Shown: piece by piece, positions 1 through 13,023 of the stretch | How the letters are laid out: each line of letters starts with the position of its first letter | Position numbering within the stretch: position 1 is the first letter of the stretch | NCBI GenBank assembly: GCA_964036295.1 | Contig: OZ038462.1 | Coordinates: 29,970,855-30,034,854, forward strand | From: Plumapathes pennacea | Taxonomy: Eukaryota; Cnidaria; Anthozoa; Antipatharia; Myriopathidae | Reading direction: 5' to 3' | DNA length: 64,000 bases | Translations under genes and position numbers: made by a program | Notes under the pieces: model-generated | The model's input: only the letters and a program-made list of their open reading frames with translations | What the model was told of the DNA's origin: nothing | The model's database searches: none

Positions 1-784
1 TAGGTTCTATTGCATTCATCGTCTGCTACCGAGACAAATGATTGTCGTAATTTCTCAAAATGTTGTTCACGTCCTGACAACAACGTAAAAAAAGAAGCAT
101 TTGAAGTCACACACAAGCGAATGACAACCCCAAGATCAGATCAATTTGAGATGTTCAAGTGTTCCTTTTGCCTTCTGCAATTATTTCTATTGTTTCACCG
201 ATGTTGCCGTTCCCGTCCTGATTAAACAAACAGCCCAGAATATTGGCATAACTTCATTCTCAATTCCACTGGCACTGGTCATCTAGCTTCCTGCCAGGAT
301 GAACCTAAGTTGAATAGAATACAGCCCAAAACAGTTGCAATGGAGAATGGCAATTTCAAGGATCTAGCCACTGTCATTGTTGATTACAAGAGCCATTACA
401 GTGGCTGACTGAATTATTGTTTATGTATACCGTATCACACGCAAGAATCTTGAAACCTGGTTCCAAATGGTCAGTCTATCCACTCAGAGTTGTTCCACTG
501 TGGTAAATGTTAGGAAACACCTGATGATAATTATATACAGTCATCCCAATTTTTCGAACCCTTAATTTTTTGAACTTGATTATTTGAACCAAAACTCTTT
601 TTCCTTCAGCCTGTTAACACTCTAACTTTATCTCTGATTTCTCAAACACCAAAAATCTGGAATTAATTTTCATTTCAGTTGAAACTTCGAAAAAATCAGG
701 ATTCCACTGTGTATACTGTGTATTACAACACACATTGTGTGCAAATAGATTAGTACCAATACTAACTTACATCAAGGTGTTTTC
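1..784. other. intergenic flank downstream of DELE1
   Basis: No convincing gene. A 71-codon open frame near the left edge has no recognisable domain and no splice context. The stretch holds one pogo-like miniature element (538-709) and otherwise AT-rich unique sequence. The 3' untranslated part of the minus-strand DELE1 gene probably lies immediately left of position 785. Confidence 0.5.
538..709. mobile_element. pogo/Tc1-like MITE
   Basis: Imperfect terminal inverted repeats: the left end begins CAGTCATCCCAATTTTTCGA and the right end, read backwards, begins CAGTGGAATCCTGATTTTTT. A TA precedes the left end; the right flank reads TGTA, so a TA duplication is not clean. No coding capacity. Related in style to the elements at 5348-5498 and 46182-46367. 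Confidence 0.55.
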
Positions 785-2772
785 CTAAAAGGCAATCAGT
801 TGTCCTGCTAAAGTCCTATTCTGGTTTCCAGATCGCAATAATTGCTCACTGTCAGAGGAGTAAGCCTCGGTAAAAAGAGGACTAGATGCACAGCGTGGAA
901 TTCCCTTGATATCTTTCACTCCAGAACTTATGCCACTTTTCTTTTGAGTTGACATTTCATGGAATAAATTGAGAAGAAGGGTACTCTGACTTGAGTGGAG
1001 TTTAGGTCCAGCCTTGAAATGTCCTTCCAGCTTTTTCCTGAGGAGTATCAGATTATGCTGAGCATCTTTATCTCCAGCCTCAGCTGCCATACGATAAAAC
1101 CGAAGAGCTTCTTGTTTGTCAACAGGCAAGTCACCCAACCCATACTCATAAAACACCCCAAGATTGTATTGTGCTGTGACATGACCATGCTTGGCAGCCA
1201 ACTTGTACCAATGGCCAGCCTTCACAGGATCTTTCCTGACCCCCAAGCCACACTCATAACACACACCAGTGTAATATTCAGCAACTGGGTCTTTCTCAAC
1301 AGCAGCCAGGTGGAAGTAGGAGAAAGCCTTTTGCAAGTCTTGGTGCTTTGATGACTCGGCATAATACATACCAAGGTGGCCCTGTGCCTTTGTCAAACCC
1401 GTCTTGGCTGCTGCTTCCAAAAGTTCCACTGACTTCTCCTCGTCTTTAGGCAGACCACCTATGCCTTCAAGGTGAAAACGAGCCAAGTTGTACAAAGATC
1501 CACCATGTCCTTGAGTGCCTGCATCTTTATAACACTTGGCTGCTTTGGAGAGGTCCTCCTCTGTACCTCTACCATGCTCATAACAAAGACCCATGTTGAA
1601 CTGTGCTTGGGGGTGACCCTGCTCACTAGCCAAGGAAAAAAGCAGGAATGCTTTCTTTTTCTGGTTTAAGGCAGCAAACTTTACTCCCAGCTTATTCTGT
1701 GTAGCAGCTGAGCATTCACTGAAGGTAGATTGAAAAGATTCTATTGCTTCTGTGAGAGCGTCACCTTCTATGTCTCCTTTATCAGGCTCCTTTGGTTGGG
1801 TACATTCCAGAACTGGCAATACTGCTAGTGATGATTGAGGTTTTGGGTGCATAAATTTGACAAGCACTTGTGTGAGGTGTTTGGGATTCATACGCCAGGT
1901 TGGTCTGTCACCACCAGTGAAATGTTGTATTCCCAGTGCACTGGATAAGGCCAACACACCATGCCACCACTGGAAAACATAAAAAGACCAATGAATCAAA
2001 ACAAGACCATAGCCACTTGTGAAGGACCAAAGTCATGAGTCATATGAAGGGGATGGGGAATTCCCTCATCTGAATGTCGTTTCTGCTGATGTGCAGATAA
2101 CAAAGATAATATTTATTTTGTATACATGTTTATTAGCTTTCAGTATAACAGGATTGTTAAAAAGAGTCATGGTGCCATATTGAACGACATATACACCCCC
2201 AAGTTCTTAAGACATGAGCAAATCTTTTGTTAAGGTTCCTCCAACATAGCCACCATGACGTAAGTTGCAAACAAAGAGACTGAAATCAATGCACAATAAA
2301 AATCAAACAGTACGTATCGAATCTTGTACTTACTGACTTCAGATTTCCAAATATAGTTTCAGAGTTTCCCTCGTAACCACGATCATTTCCTATAGAGCGG
2401 CTAAGATCAACGATCCTGTTTTGGCCGTCAATCTGAAGTTGATGTATGATGTTGTGAGCGAGTTTGAAGCCACTTTCATCAGAACATCCGTCGGGGGACG
2501 ACAGCATGTGAACAAAGAATTCCCTCTGCGCTTTCCTCGCATCGTGTGAATCCCTTTTCTGTCTTTCTTCCAATTCATTCGCATCTTCGTTCTTATCTAC
2601 CGCTTGCAGCGGCCAAAACCGAACTGTCGCGGAACGATTGGTGAAAGCTGCAAAAAACAAACGTGCTTTTCAATTATGGTTGATCGCTCGTGGGTACACA
2701 TGATGCAGTTCAGAAAACGCTTTGAAATACTTATTTTACTCTAAGCATACCTGCTCTTGTGGCTCTCCACAT
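785..2772 (-). CDS. DELE1: DELE1-like mitochondrial Sel1-repeat protein
   Basis: Three coding exons on the minus strand: 2772-2751, 2647-2334, 1969-785, predicting 506 residues (human DELE1 is about 515). The first exon opens MWRATRA and continues into a basic, Arg/Thr-rich, acid-free stretch, a good mitochondrial presequence. The last exon carries six to seven Sel1/TPR-like repeats (about residues 204-425), each with an AQxxLGxxYxxG-type core and AAxxG spacing. In mammals DELE1 is cleaved by OMA1 during mitochondrial stress and released to activate the eIF2-alpha kinase HRI; that role is inferred here from similarity and architecture. Phases 1 and 0 join cleanly across GTATGC/TTTGCAG and GTAAGT/TTTTCCAG sites. 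The start was chosen because it is the only ATG giving a phase-1 exon that joins the next one. Another Sel1 protein is possible but less likely. JADE lies head-to-head upstream. Confidence 0.8.
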
Positions 2773-3430
2773 TTTATAGTCGACCTTTCAGAGGATTTGA
2801 AGCTGTTCGAAGCATCGACCCCACCTCCGTGCACAACGAGGAAAGTTTGAGATGATGTAATGATGTTCCTCGTACCCAGGCTCCCACCGTTCTCAAGGAA
2901 CCTGGGGCGAGGATGGCGTTTGTTGAAATGTTTTTTTTAACCCTTCTTTTTGCGTTGTTTCAAGCGGCTGACTGTCAACAGTATTTCTAAAAATTTAAAA
3001 GACTCTGGAATTCCTATCACACATCTCTTCACTAGGTATTTGAAGCAACACAGCGCCAGATGAGAATATTTGCACGATCCACGGCCACTCACTTGGGAAA
3101 TGAATTTATTGCTATAATTCGTCGTTTTGTTCGATTTAATTTACTACTCTGCGATCACTTGTTTATCCTTCTCGTACTCGCAGTTTTCGAAGCGAAGAAG
3201 TACAACCCGTGCAACCCCCCATGGAGAGAGGGACTAGTACCCAGGAAAACAATGACGTCACATATCTGACATGCTCCTCTGACTCCAGGCGAAAGTGAAT
3301 TTAGAATGGCGGGAAGCCTATAGTGGACCAGTAATGTCGGTCCTTGGAGTCCATGTATAACTTGGAATGGTCTTTATGTTAATACTAAATGAAACCTTGA
3401 TGCTCAAGCTTGATATCTTGAAGCATTGGA
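2773..3430. promoter_or_regulatory. divergent DELE1/JADE promoter region
   Basis: The two start codons are 658 bp apart and face away from each other, so this stretch must contain both promoters and both 5' untranslated regions. It has several CG dinucleotides against an AT-rich background. It contains the perfect CRE palindrome TGACGTCA at 3253-3260. No TATA box is evident at either side. Transcription starts cannot be fixed from sequence. A short frame beginning ATGGCGGGAAGC at about 3306 ends within six codons and could be an upstream ORF of JADE. Confidence 0.55.
3253..3260. promoter_or_regulatory. CRE palindrome TGACGTCA
   Basis: A perfect 8-bp CREB/ATF consensus about 175 bp upstream of the JADE start codon and about 480 bp upstream of the DELE1 start. 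Binding is inferred from the consensus only. Confidence 0.45.
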
Positions 3431-6400
3431 ATGGGAACAAGTGCGAAGAATGCCAAGCGAAAAGCGGATTCGTTCGGTAAGGTTGTTGTGCCTGTAATTT
3501 ATGCAGACAATATAAAATGACAGCTTCCAGAGCCAGTTTGAGCTTCGAGCTCGAACTAGTTGCTTTTATTGTGATTCAACTGTCTGTTCAGTCATCCTAT
3601 GCTCCGAGCGTACGAATTTAGTCGAATTTCAGGAGGAATTGTTCCCCCGCCATCTCCGAAATCGGCGAACACGAAACAACGAAGTGTGCTATTGTTGTAC
3701 CGCGCTTAGCTTCGACCTCACCAGAAATGTCAGTATTTGCAAAGAAAACGTTTAGGGTGTACTGGTAATAATTATTCATCTCCCGAGGTTTTGGTTTGAC
3801 TCAGTTGCATAAGAATAGTTGTGCTGTTGCGCAGTACGTTTGTGTGACTCGTATTGTTTGTTATCGAATTTCGGACCATGTGATTTTCCCAATGTATTAT
3901 TCATAAATTATTCGAAATTCGTTTTAATACCAGAATTTGGAGTAGTGTCTTTAGCTTACATAGCACGGTCACACGGAATTTCTTTTGCAAAACCTGATTT
4001 CCGGATGTTGAATATCATTTCCGTTTTGTTTTCGCGCTTTGAAATTCAATCCGTGCTTTACATAAATCGTGTCTCGTGAAAATTGCTCTGAATGAACTTT
4101 TCCTCTTGTTCAACGCATACAAGGTAGTTTTTACTAACACTACTGTATTACCCTGTACATCCTTCCTATAAACTGCAGTTTTGTGAAAAATGCCATGAAA
4201 ATTCTAAACACCCCAAATTTCTGTGGTCTTACTGAAATCCGTTAATTTTCATTCATATAAAATAATTTCTATATTCATGGTTTTCATGCCTTTTTGATGG
4301 GATTTTCATGCTGTACTTTCCATGCTTTTTCTAAGGGCAATAAATAGTCTGGAAATTCTTTGAAAATCCCGTCCAATTTTTTGTGGGTTGTTCCACTATA
4401 TGGTGTTTTCAATATTGATGTATATTGCTGTACAGTACCATGTACAAGTACAGCCCTGTCATTTTACAATTCAACCACACAATTCAGCAATTAAGTGCCT
4501 TTACCCTCAGGTGCTAAAAATAACACCAGAGTCAACTCACTTTTTTTGCCTGATGGCCCTTTGCTTATGGATGTATTCTTTGGGTTTTATATATACCCTT
4601 TGTTGTGATTGATTCTGCAATGTCATCAATAATCTTGACTTCCATTTGTTTCTTTGTTGTGTTAAAAGATGATGATGAAGAAGAAGATTTCAAACTTGGG
4701 AAGAGAGCAAAACCATTTGAAACCAAAGGGTAAGAGCAAATATAACTATAAGCATGACAACACAAGGCTGACTTGTGATCTAATAAATAGTGGCTATTAA
4801 TTCTGTTGCAGGCCTCTCAATGCCATACAAACGGAAGATCTGAAAAGTGAGGAATTACATTTTCTTTTTTCTTTTTTTTTTTATGTTTTCTTTGTTTTAT
4901 GAGTCTTTCTTTTCCTTGGTAATCTGCATTGGTTTTCGTGAGTTCACATTATTCCTCTTTCCTTTTTTCCACAGGTTTATCAGGTCCGCCCTCACCAGCT
5001 ACCAGCATTCCATCATCTGAGGGCCGGAAACCTGCAGAGGTTGATATTTTTCATTTTTTTCTTTCTGTTTTCTTGGAGCTTCAGTACAGGGCCTGGTTTT
5101 AAAAGCATGGTCAGGCTAACCCTGGGTTAGGTTTAAACAGTTTTGTCATCTTTTTAGTCTGAAAATAAGACGCTTTCACTAACAAAACAATCTCCTCATT
5201 TTGTTTTGAGCTAGAGCAATTTTTTGTGTGGTCTTTGATCAAAACTCTGCAAAAGCATGAGAGAAAAAATTGGTCAGCCATGATCAACTGGGCCCAGTAC
5301 TACTGCTTCACTAGTTACATCTTTCATGCTTTTCTTTGGTTAGTATACATTAGAACCCAGCTATCTCAAAGGGAAGCAAAAAATAGTTCAAGATAGCAGG
5401 GCATCGAGATATCAGGGTTTTACCAAGGGAAATTTTTTACCAAGCTCATTTCTGAGGGGAGTTCGAGATAACCAAGTTTGAGATAGCTGGTTCTGCTGTA
5501 CATTAACTTTGCAATATTGTTGGAAAGGGGTCAGAAACTGTACACCACATGATGAGCTATGTTTAATATTTCTTTGTAATGTACTGTACATATGTAAATT
5601 TATGGACAAGTGCAACTTGTCCTTGAGAAAAGACATTTTTCAATTTGCCTTGGTTTTTTTTGATGGACTGGTCAATCAGGTTATTCAGTAACACAAACTT
5701 CTCTCCTGCTAGATCTTTCGTACAGATCTCATCAGTGCCATGAAACTGCCAGACACCCATATTCTGAATACTGGAAGTTACATGAACATATCTGATCCCT
5801 GGAGGCAGGAGTGGGAGAGGGGAGTGCAGGTAAACAGAATTCCATTGTGTTCTGATAATTTAGACCTTTGCTCTAACGAAGGGGGCCAATGCCCAAAACT
5901 TCAGCTAGCACTTCAGTCTGTGGCATTCAGATTTCCCACATCATCCTGAGGCTTGATTCACCATATGGTTTTTTGTTTTTGCTACACAGACGCAGTCCAC
6001 ATCTACTTTGTACTGCCATTGTATTGTATTCAAACTCCCAAGTTATCAAATTACAGTAGACCTAAATGTATGACTACTTGGATGAGTAAAAAGCTCTCGA
6101 TGAGTATTCAACAGGTTCCATTGAAGCTGATTATTCAGGTTTTCTGGGCTTTCTTTGCATTGCTTTGTAGCTGCAAACAAGGTCATTTTCACAAGTCCCT
6201 TCAACATGTTGACAATATTTCAATATTATTTTCAAAACCACCAGTTCATTCATTTAATGGCCTGTATGTGTCTATATTGTGATTTTAATGCACATGTACA
6301 GTAGTCTTGTGTTGGTCAATTTGATTGCCTTGATCTCTTGACCAGGTTCCTGTCAATCCAGATGGTATCCGACAACCCTCATGCAGGTAAGTACAAGTTA

Positions 6401-9400
6401 TATGAGCTAAATCAGTATCAACTGCACTTTCCAATATTGCACAACACCAAAACCGACATTTACATAACTTTTTTCCCTGTGTGACAGGTTTCTTGAAACA
6501 CAGACCAAAAAGACTGCAAGTTTCAAACTGTAAGTACAACTTACTGATATATGTTTACTGATAGATTATGTCCTATAGTTATTATGTTTCATTGCTGGTT
6601 TTGCTTTGTCTTTTGTTTTATTGTTGTTGATTTTTTCTTCTAATAATATCAAGAAGAACATTATTTTCGTTTTTATTTTACTAAGAAAGTTTAACCTTGG
6701 CAGAAATTCATTCTCCTCAAGTCACTCAACTGATCCATTGTTTATTTTCTGATAGACCAAGCAAACTGTTGACCTCCAGCACCAAGAAGCGTCACAGCAA
6801 GACAGTTTCAAAATGCTCATATGATTTGAACAGAATGGATGCTGACTGGTTGGCAAATCTGAACAGATCTAGATATAACAAAGGTAAGATACCATAGGCA
6901 TCTTTGCATAATGATTGTATTATTTAATTGTGCACTTCCATGATTTGGCAATAGTTGGTTTGGTTAGCAGCAGCACTAATCTTGGTCTGTATTTGATTGT
7001 TGGATGTCTGTCGGTCGGGATTTTAAGAGCGAAACTCTGATCATGTTTATATCAAAGCATTCTTGCTCACTGTCAAGGACGGCAAAATTATGGCCAAGTT
7101 TTCAGTAAAGCCCAAAACTTCAGTGTGTGCTCTGTTGCCTTTGAGCTGCCAACTGACCCGATGTAATCTCAAGTGAAGCTTTGCATAATCTTTCTACTGA
7201 TTTAGAATTTAAGGTGTGCGAATGTACAAAGTATGCAAAATACAGCAACGAGATGCTGTACCAATGCTTAGGATCATAGCATCATTTCACTTCCATTACG
7301 GAACTCTGTATTTATTAGTCTATACGGTATTACTGTACATACACACTCTTTCTCTTTCTCTTAATTCTAAGCCACACTGAACTAAAATTAATATTTGCTT
7401 CATTTTGTTTGTACATGCACAGGTTTAGTAGAGCTTGAGGAGGGAATGTTAGAAAAGAGCATAGCTTATCTTGAGAATCAGGTTAGTTTTACATTTGTTG
7501 TATTGTATTATTTATACATTTCTAAGTTACATTTTATAGCGTTATATTCTACTCTAATTCATCCTGCTTTATTGTGCTGGTATTAAATGTTTCCACGTCC
7601 CTGGCAATGTTTCCATGTCCCTGTTGTTTGCCTCTGTTCAACTCAGTGTACAGTTTTAGATTTGTTTTATTTTTATCCCAGTGTTATGACAGGATGGGAC
7701 ATGCAATTGCAACACAGGCAGGACTGAGCATTGAATATGATGAGAGTGTTTGTTGTGACATCTGTCAATCGGTATGTTATCCCATCAACAACTATAAAAT
7801 TTTATTTTAAACACTGTAGAAATACAACTTACAGTACAACAGATTCTGTTGTCAGCATTTCTTGCACACACGAGAAGCCAAGTGGAAATCAGAAACCTTT
7901 TGAGGGTATGCAACATGGCAGGCCTAAAAAAACATGCGTAGAACACAAACTGACGTAGGGTGCATTTGATTGATTGTATTCCAGAATAGGAATAGCTAAA
8001 AGGATCCAAAGGTTTGCTTGTTCTGGAGGAATTTTTTTTTGGTATTGTTTTCAACCCTTCGCGCTGACATTTCAAACAGCTCCCGATACATCTCAACATA
8101 ATTCAGCTCCAAAGCAAAATATTTTATCAATCAGTACCACTATTCCTATTCCGGCTAGATACAATTGAATACACACCTTTACTGACAAAAATAACACATG
8201 TACACATGTACATCATACTAATCTGCACTTTTTTTTTTTTTTCCTTTTTTTTTATTATTATTATTTCCCTTCAGCCGGACAGTGAAGAATTGAATGAGAT
8301 GGTTTTCTGCGACAACTGTGACATTTGTGTTCACCAGGCCTGTTATGGAATCCAGAATATTCCTGTTGGCAGTTGGCTGTGTCAACCTTGCCGCAAAGGC
8401 CTCAAGTCCCCTCACTGTCTACTATGTCCAGAGACTGGTGGGGCCGTGAAGAAGACCAAGTATGCATACATTGGTTTTGCTCTGTATTTTTGCAGTCTTT
8501 CAAATTCTGTCTAAATATTACATTTTTATACCCTGCTGGCAGATCTTATGATGTAAAGGTGTCACCAAGCTGGCAATAATATTGCTTCACTTAGCACTCT
8601 GTGTGTTGATTTCTTTCTGAATGATTGCTTGAATTCTTGTTTTGTTCAGGAATGGTAAGAACTGGGCCCATGTGAGTTGTTCCTTGTGGGTCCCTGAGGT
8701 TGGGTTTGGCAGTGTAGAAAAGATGGAACCTGTGACAAGGATTGAGAACATTCCAGTAAGTATCACTGTGCGTGTAGTCTTGATACTGTGTACATTATGA
8801 TCTCTGACAGTGACACTAGAGTAGTGGCATAAACACATCTAATTTACTGTATGGTGTATGACTTTGCCTCGGAATAGCGTCGAGATTACCAGTATTTCAT
8901 TCTGTGACATTTTTTCTTTTTGTTTTCTTCTTTTCTTCAGCAAAGCAGATGGAATCTTGTCTGCTCAATTTGTAGGGAAAAAGTTGGAGCCTGTATCCAG
9001 TGCTCAGTAAGTGACCATGAGCTCTGTTAGCATAATGAAGGAAACTGTTGGCCAGCATTGCCTCAAGTCTATAACTTTGCCTAAAGTACATTTATGGTAG
9101 TCTCAATTACATTTAATACGAAGTTAGAAAGAGCATAGTGGTCTTAAGTTGAATGGAGCTCCCTCTCCTCCTCTGACGCTTTTTGCCTGCCACCTCACAA
9201 TCTGCCCCAGGGTCTTTGAGGATGTGAGTGCTGCAGTTCTTAATGTCATGAGAATCCTTTCTTTTTGTCCTTGTCCCAGGTAAAGACTTGTGTGACAGCG
9301 TTTCATGTAACGTGCGGCTTTAAGCATGGCCTGGAGATGAAGACTGTTTTAGACGACTCAGCCGCTGACGGTGTGAGGCACATTGTAAGTCCTCTGAAAT

Positions 9401-12400
9401 CTCTTGCCAATATCTAAGTTATGTTTTAGACTCAACTTGATGTTTATTTTTTCTTTATAGTCCTACTGCATGAGGCATGGATACAAAAATAGATCACCTG
9501 ATAAACACAAGGAGAAGGAACAAGAGAGTGCCGAAAACTTGAGGCAAAAAAGGTGAGACCTCCTTTTGGACTTATTGCCCCAAGTTTAGGAAACACTGTA
9601 ACGCCTCAGCCTCACCGATTCACAGTGGTTCTGGCAGGTTTATATTGTTAGTTGCATCATAAAAAAAATCAAGCCCCGTCCACGCTAATGCGGTTTCGTT
9701 TGAAACGCCCCGAACTAAAACGATGTTGTTTTTCACCCTAACCGAAGAGTTTGAATACAGTTCCCAAAGTGGAGAAAACATCAGTGTGAATGGGTGACTT
9801 CAAGAACAGTGGTTCTCAAAGTAAAGCAAAACTGAAGGTTTTCGAAAACGATCCGTTTTTTGTTTTTTTTTTTGTTTGTTTTTGTTTTTGTTTTTGTTTT
9901 TGTTTTTTTACATGCAAACGAATCAGTGTTGGGCAGGTGACCTCGAAAACAGAGTGAACGTGTGACTTCGAAAGCTGAAGTTCTTAGACACGATGCGTAT
10001 TCAAATAAAATTTAAAATTAGTGTGAATGTGGCCTACCATGATTGTTTGCAGGAGACTCAACCGACCCCAATGTTATTCATTTGTTAATTCTATCTCTGA
10101 CTATTTGCAGACTGAAAAAGATGGAGGAAGAGTTCTACAAGTATGTGGATGTTGGGGAGGCTGCTAAGGATCTTGCACTGCCCAGAGAATTAATGAAACG
10201 CATCCATGCGTTCTGGACTCTGAAAAGAAAGGTGAGCTTATTAGAGCCTTTACAGTATCTCTTTGCTTGTGCGCTTGTTGTGCTTGCGTCGCTCGTCTAA
10301 ACCAAGTTCAAGGAGCTGTAGATTTATCTCTCCATCTTCCCACTTTTTCTGTGTGGATCGTTGCACCATTTCACCCTGACCTTCCTCTGTCCCCTCTGTC
10401 CCTTAGACCCGAGAAGACGTGCCACTCCTTCCACCGACTCTACAGCAACAACAGAAGCTGTCTGGGAAACAGGTCAGGCTCTGAACTGTGGTGCGCAGGA
10501 AAATGTTATCGGAATAGAGAGCTATGCTGATTGGTCACAACTTGTTGTACTACTTACAAATGGAGTGCACCAAACGCAGAACCAACAAATTATGATTACT
10601 TACAACAATCATCGGAAACCATACTATGTGAAGTGTATGATGAAGTTTTCAGACTGTAGACATGACTTGTAATCTTTTCGCATTCACAGGGTGCCGCTGA
10701 TGTCAGTCGAAACTTGGAAGTGCAGTTACAGAGACTCGTTAAACTGCGCTGTAACTTGGAGAGGGTTAGTAGTTGCCGTTTGAATGGTGTGTTTTCCCAT
10801 CAGACAAATCATTACTTGCAGAGAGAGAGAGCGAGGTGGGGTGTGAAATAGGTTGGGGGTGGGGTTGAGTGTGGTGGTCGGAGAGAGGCAAACTAGAGCT
10901 ATAAAAGAAAGAGAGATGGAAATACCTGCACGACAATACTTCCTGGTGGATTTATGAATAACCGAGGCTCCTTTTTTTCTTTCCCAGCTGCGCAACTTGT
11001 GTTACATGGTTGGAAAACGAGAGAAAATGAGTCGCGACTTGTACCGGGTGCGTGAACAGGTGTTCTGGAAGCAACACGAGATGTTAACGGACGACTCACT
11101 CGAGCTGAGCGAGGAGGATTTAGAATGGATACTGCAAATGGGACGAGGCCACTTTACCGGTGCAGGGGGAGGGGAGGGCTCTAACCCTCTGGGCCCGATG
11201 TCCAGTAGTAGCACGGCCAGTAGCAGCAGTGGCAGTTGTGCAGGAGATCGATCAAGCACCGAGCAAAATTCAAATGGAGGAAGTGGAGGTGCGACTGATG
11301 ACGTTGGGGGAGACGAGATGGAAATTTCCAATTCCCAAGGTCGAGATGAATTTGAAATTACCAAATTCGACGCTTCGGATGAGACGAAAATGATCAATTT
11401 CGTGGGTCGCGACGAGGTGGTAACTACCAAGTCTGAGGAACGTGGAAGGCACGCAAACGGCCCGATCACTACAGGTGCGAGCTCGGGTTCGGACTCCGAA
11501 AAGAGCGTGTCTCGCAAGTCTGGGAGGAAAAGTAAGAAAAGAAATGACAACCTTCCTGGCAACAAGTCCGATCTGGGGACTCCCGGAAAGGGGCTTCCGA
11601 GCGGCGCAAACGGAGCCTCCGACAGCCACCCGAACACCTCCGACAGCCACCGAAAGGGCAATACGATAAACGGCGAAGCACCAGCGTTGTTCCAGCTTGA
11701 CTGCGGGCTCTCCGTCAGTGACGTATCGCCGCGTTTTGTTGGCAGGAAGAGAAGAATGCCAAACAACGAAGAACCTGGTCGCTTGCCCAACTCGAGAATA
11801 GACGCCATGTCAGCCGAGGGCGAGGAGACGGGACAGACGGCTGCTCTGAAGGCGTCAGCTAAGAACAGTAGAACCCTCCGGAGCCAGCAGCGCTTGGACA
11901 CAACGTGTGAGAATACTCTTAATCGTAGGCAGTCACCTAAGAGTCACAAGCGCCGCACTTCGGCGAGTCTTCTGGATTCGCCCGGGAAGATCGTAGAAAC
12001 ACTGCCACGGAGCGAACTGGGAAGACTTACAAGACAAGCGAAGCTTGTCGCTTCTGACATTTCAAAGGAAGAATCCAGTAGGGATTGTTTTGCCAGGGAA
12101 ACCCAAAAAGAAAACGAACCAATCAGTTCCTCAGCGGGGAGCACTCGGAAAGTACCCGAGAGCGTGCGATCAGAGCATGCGGTGCAGGGTATTTCAAACG
12201 ACACGGTAGATCACGAGATTAGTGAGAGGGAGTTGCGAGAAAAATCGAAAAAAGCGCCCTCCAAAACAAAGCGTCGCCGTGGTAGAAGTAGAAACACGGA
12301 CGGCGTTGCAAACAGCAACCAATCGTTCATTACGGACTTCTTACGGCGAAAGACGCCTTTACGAGCGAGTCGTGGTGGCGCACGCGATCATCGAGACGAC

Positions 12401-12691
12401 CCAGCGGAGTCACCGCGTTGGTCATGTGCGAAGAAATTCGCCAGTGGCACAGAACGTCACGAACTCGGGGCGTGCCCCAATTGTAAAGTTCAGCACGACA
12501 GGCGTGCGGTACTTTCTGCTGAGTCCCCGGGTGAGGGGGAAGACCCGGATGAACAGACGCCCTCCCGTAGGCTAAGAGTTCGTAGTGTCCAGTCTTCTAA
12601 TTCACGCGCGCGGTGCTCACCCAGAAAGGGTTTTTGCGCGTCCAAATCGAACTGCTGCGGTAGTCTGATGTCGAAGTTCCTTGTTAAGTAG
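3431..12691 (+). CDS. JADE: JADE family PHD-finger protein (HBO1 complex scaffold)
   Basis: Nineteen exons predict about 1067 residues: 3431-3476, 4669-4729, 4812-4846, 4975-5039, 5713-5829, 6346-6386, 6488-6529, 6756-6883, 7423-7481, 7682-7771, 8275-8459, 8650-8755, 8941-9006, 9280-9384, 9461-9552, 10111-10231, 10407-10472, 10690-10764, 10988-12691. Phases agree at every junction. Order: acidic N terminus; EPL1-like segment (residues 70-108) with [10 protein letters not shown] and [12 protein letters not shown]; a C4HC3 PHD finger (about 223-275: [27 protein letters not shown]); an extended PHD (about 280-392: [42 protein letters not shown]); a coiled segment with [11 protein letters not shown] and LKRK; a long polar C-terminal exon. 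JADE proteins link the HBO1 acetyltransferase with ING4/5 and MEAF6 and read histone H3 tails. The tail is longer than in human JADE1 and contains [11 protein letters not shown] at residue 945. The first two exons are the least certain. Confidence 0.92.
5086..5302. mobile_element. MITE, GGGCC(C/T)GG-ended, JADE intron 4
   Basis: The left end reads CAGGGCCTGGTTTTAAAAGC and the right end TGGGCCCAGTAC. The left interior contains AGGCTAACCCTGGGTTAGG, like the better preserved element at 52225-52466 (AGGCTAATCCTGGATTAGG), so both belong to one family. Flanking AGTAC on both sides may be the target duplication. Non-coding. Confidence 0.55.
5348..5498. mobile_element. pogo-like MITE with TA duplication, JADE intron 4
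   Basis: 151 bp flanked by TA on both sides. The right end, read backwards, is CAGCAGAACCAGCTATCTCA and the left end is CATTAGAACCCAGCTATCTC. The interior repeats 'GAGATA' words (AAGATAGCAGGGCATCGAGA), as in the element at 46182-46367. Non-coding. Confidence 0.7.
9673..10034. mobile_element. MITE with GTCCACGCTAAT-type ends, JADE intron 15
   Basis: The left end is GCCCCGTCCACGCTAAT; the right end ATTAGTGTGAATGTGGCC is its imperfect reverse complement. The interior has a (TTTTTG)n run near 9860-9905. Similar words (AAACGGAGTAGTGT) occur near 33320 and 38410. Non-coding. Confidence 0.55.
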
Positions 12692-13023
12692 AGTTTCACT
12701 CCTTCAGTGTCTATGCACACCATATCCCGGAATACTTCTCAGTTTTATCAACACGCCGTTTAAAAAATGAACGCGCGCTCCCGTTACACCTGCTCTGAGC
12801 ATAATGATTTTACCTGTTCAGTATTACTTTTATTAGTATAGTTTAGTTCACCTATACCTGTAGACATGGTTGTGTGAAGACATTGGGGGGTTCCATCTTT
12901 ATCACTGTAACATCCCATGTCGAAAAAAAGGTTTTAATGAGTTTGTACGTTATTAGTTTGAGTGATGGCGTACGTCTATTTGACTGGTGATGGTCGAGTT
13001 TGTTTGTGGGGTTTACAGTGACG

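Noticed and set aside
11002..11901. 299-codon minus-strand open frame opposite the last JADE exon
   Set aside because: It is the antisense of a long GC-richer coding exon; the composition (Ser/Leu/Pro/Phe) mirrors the sense protein and there is no domain or splice context.
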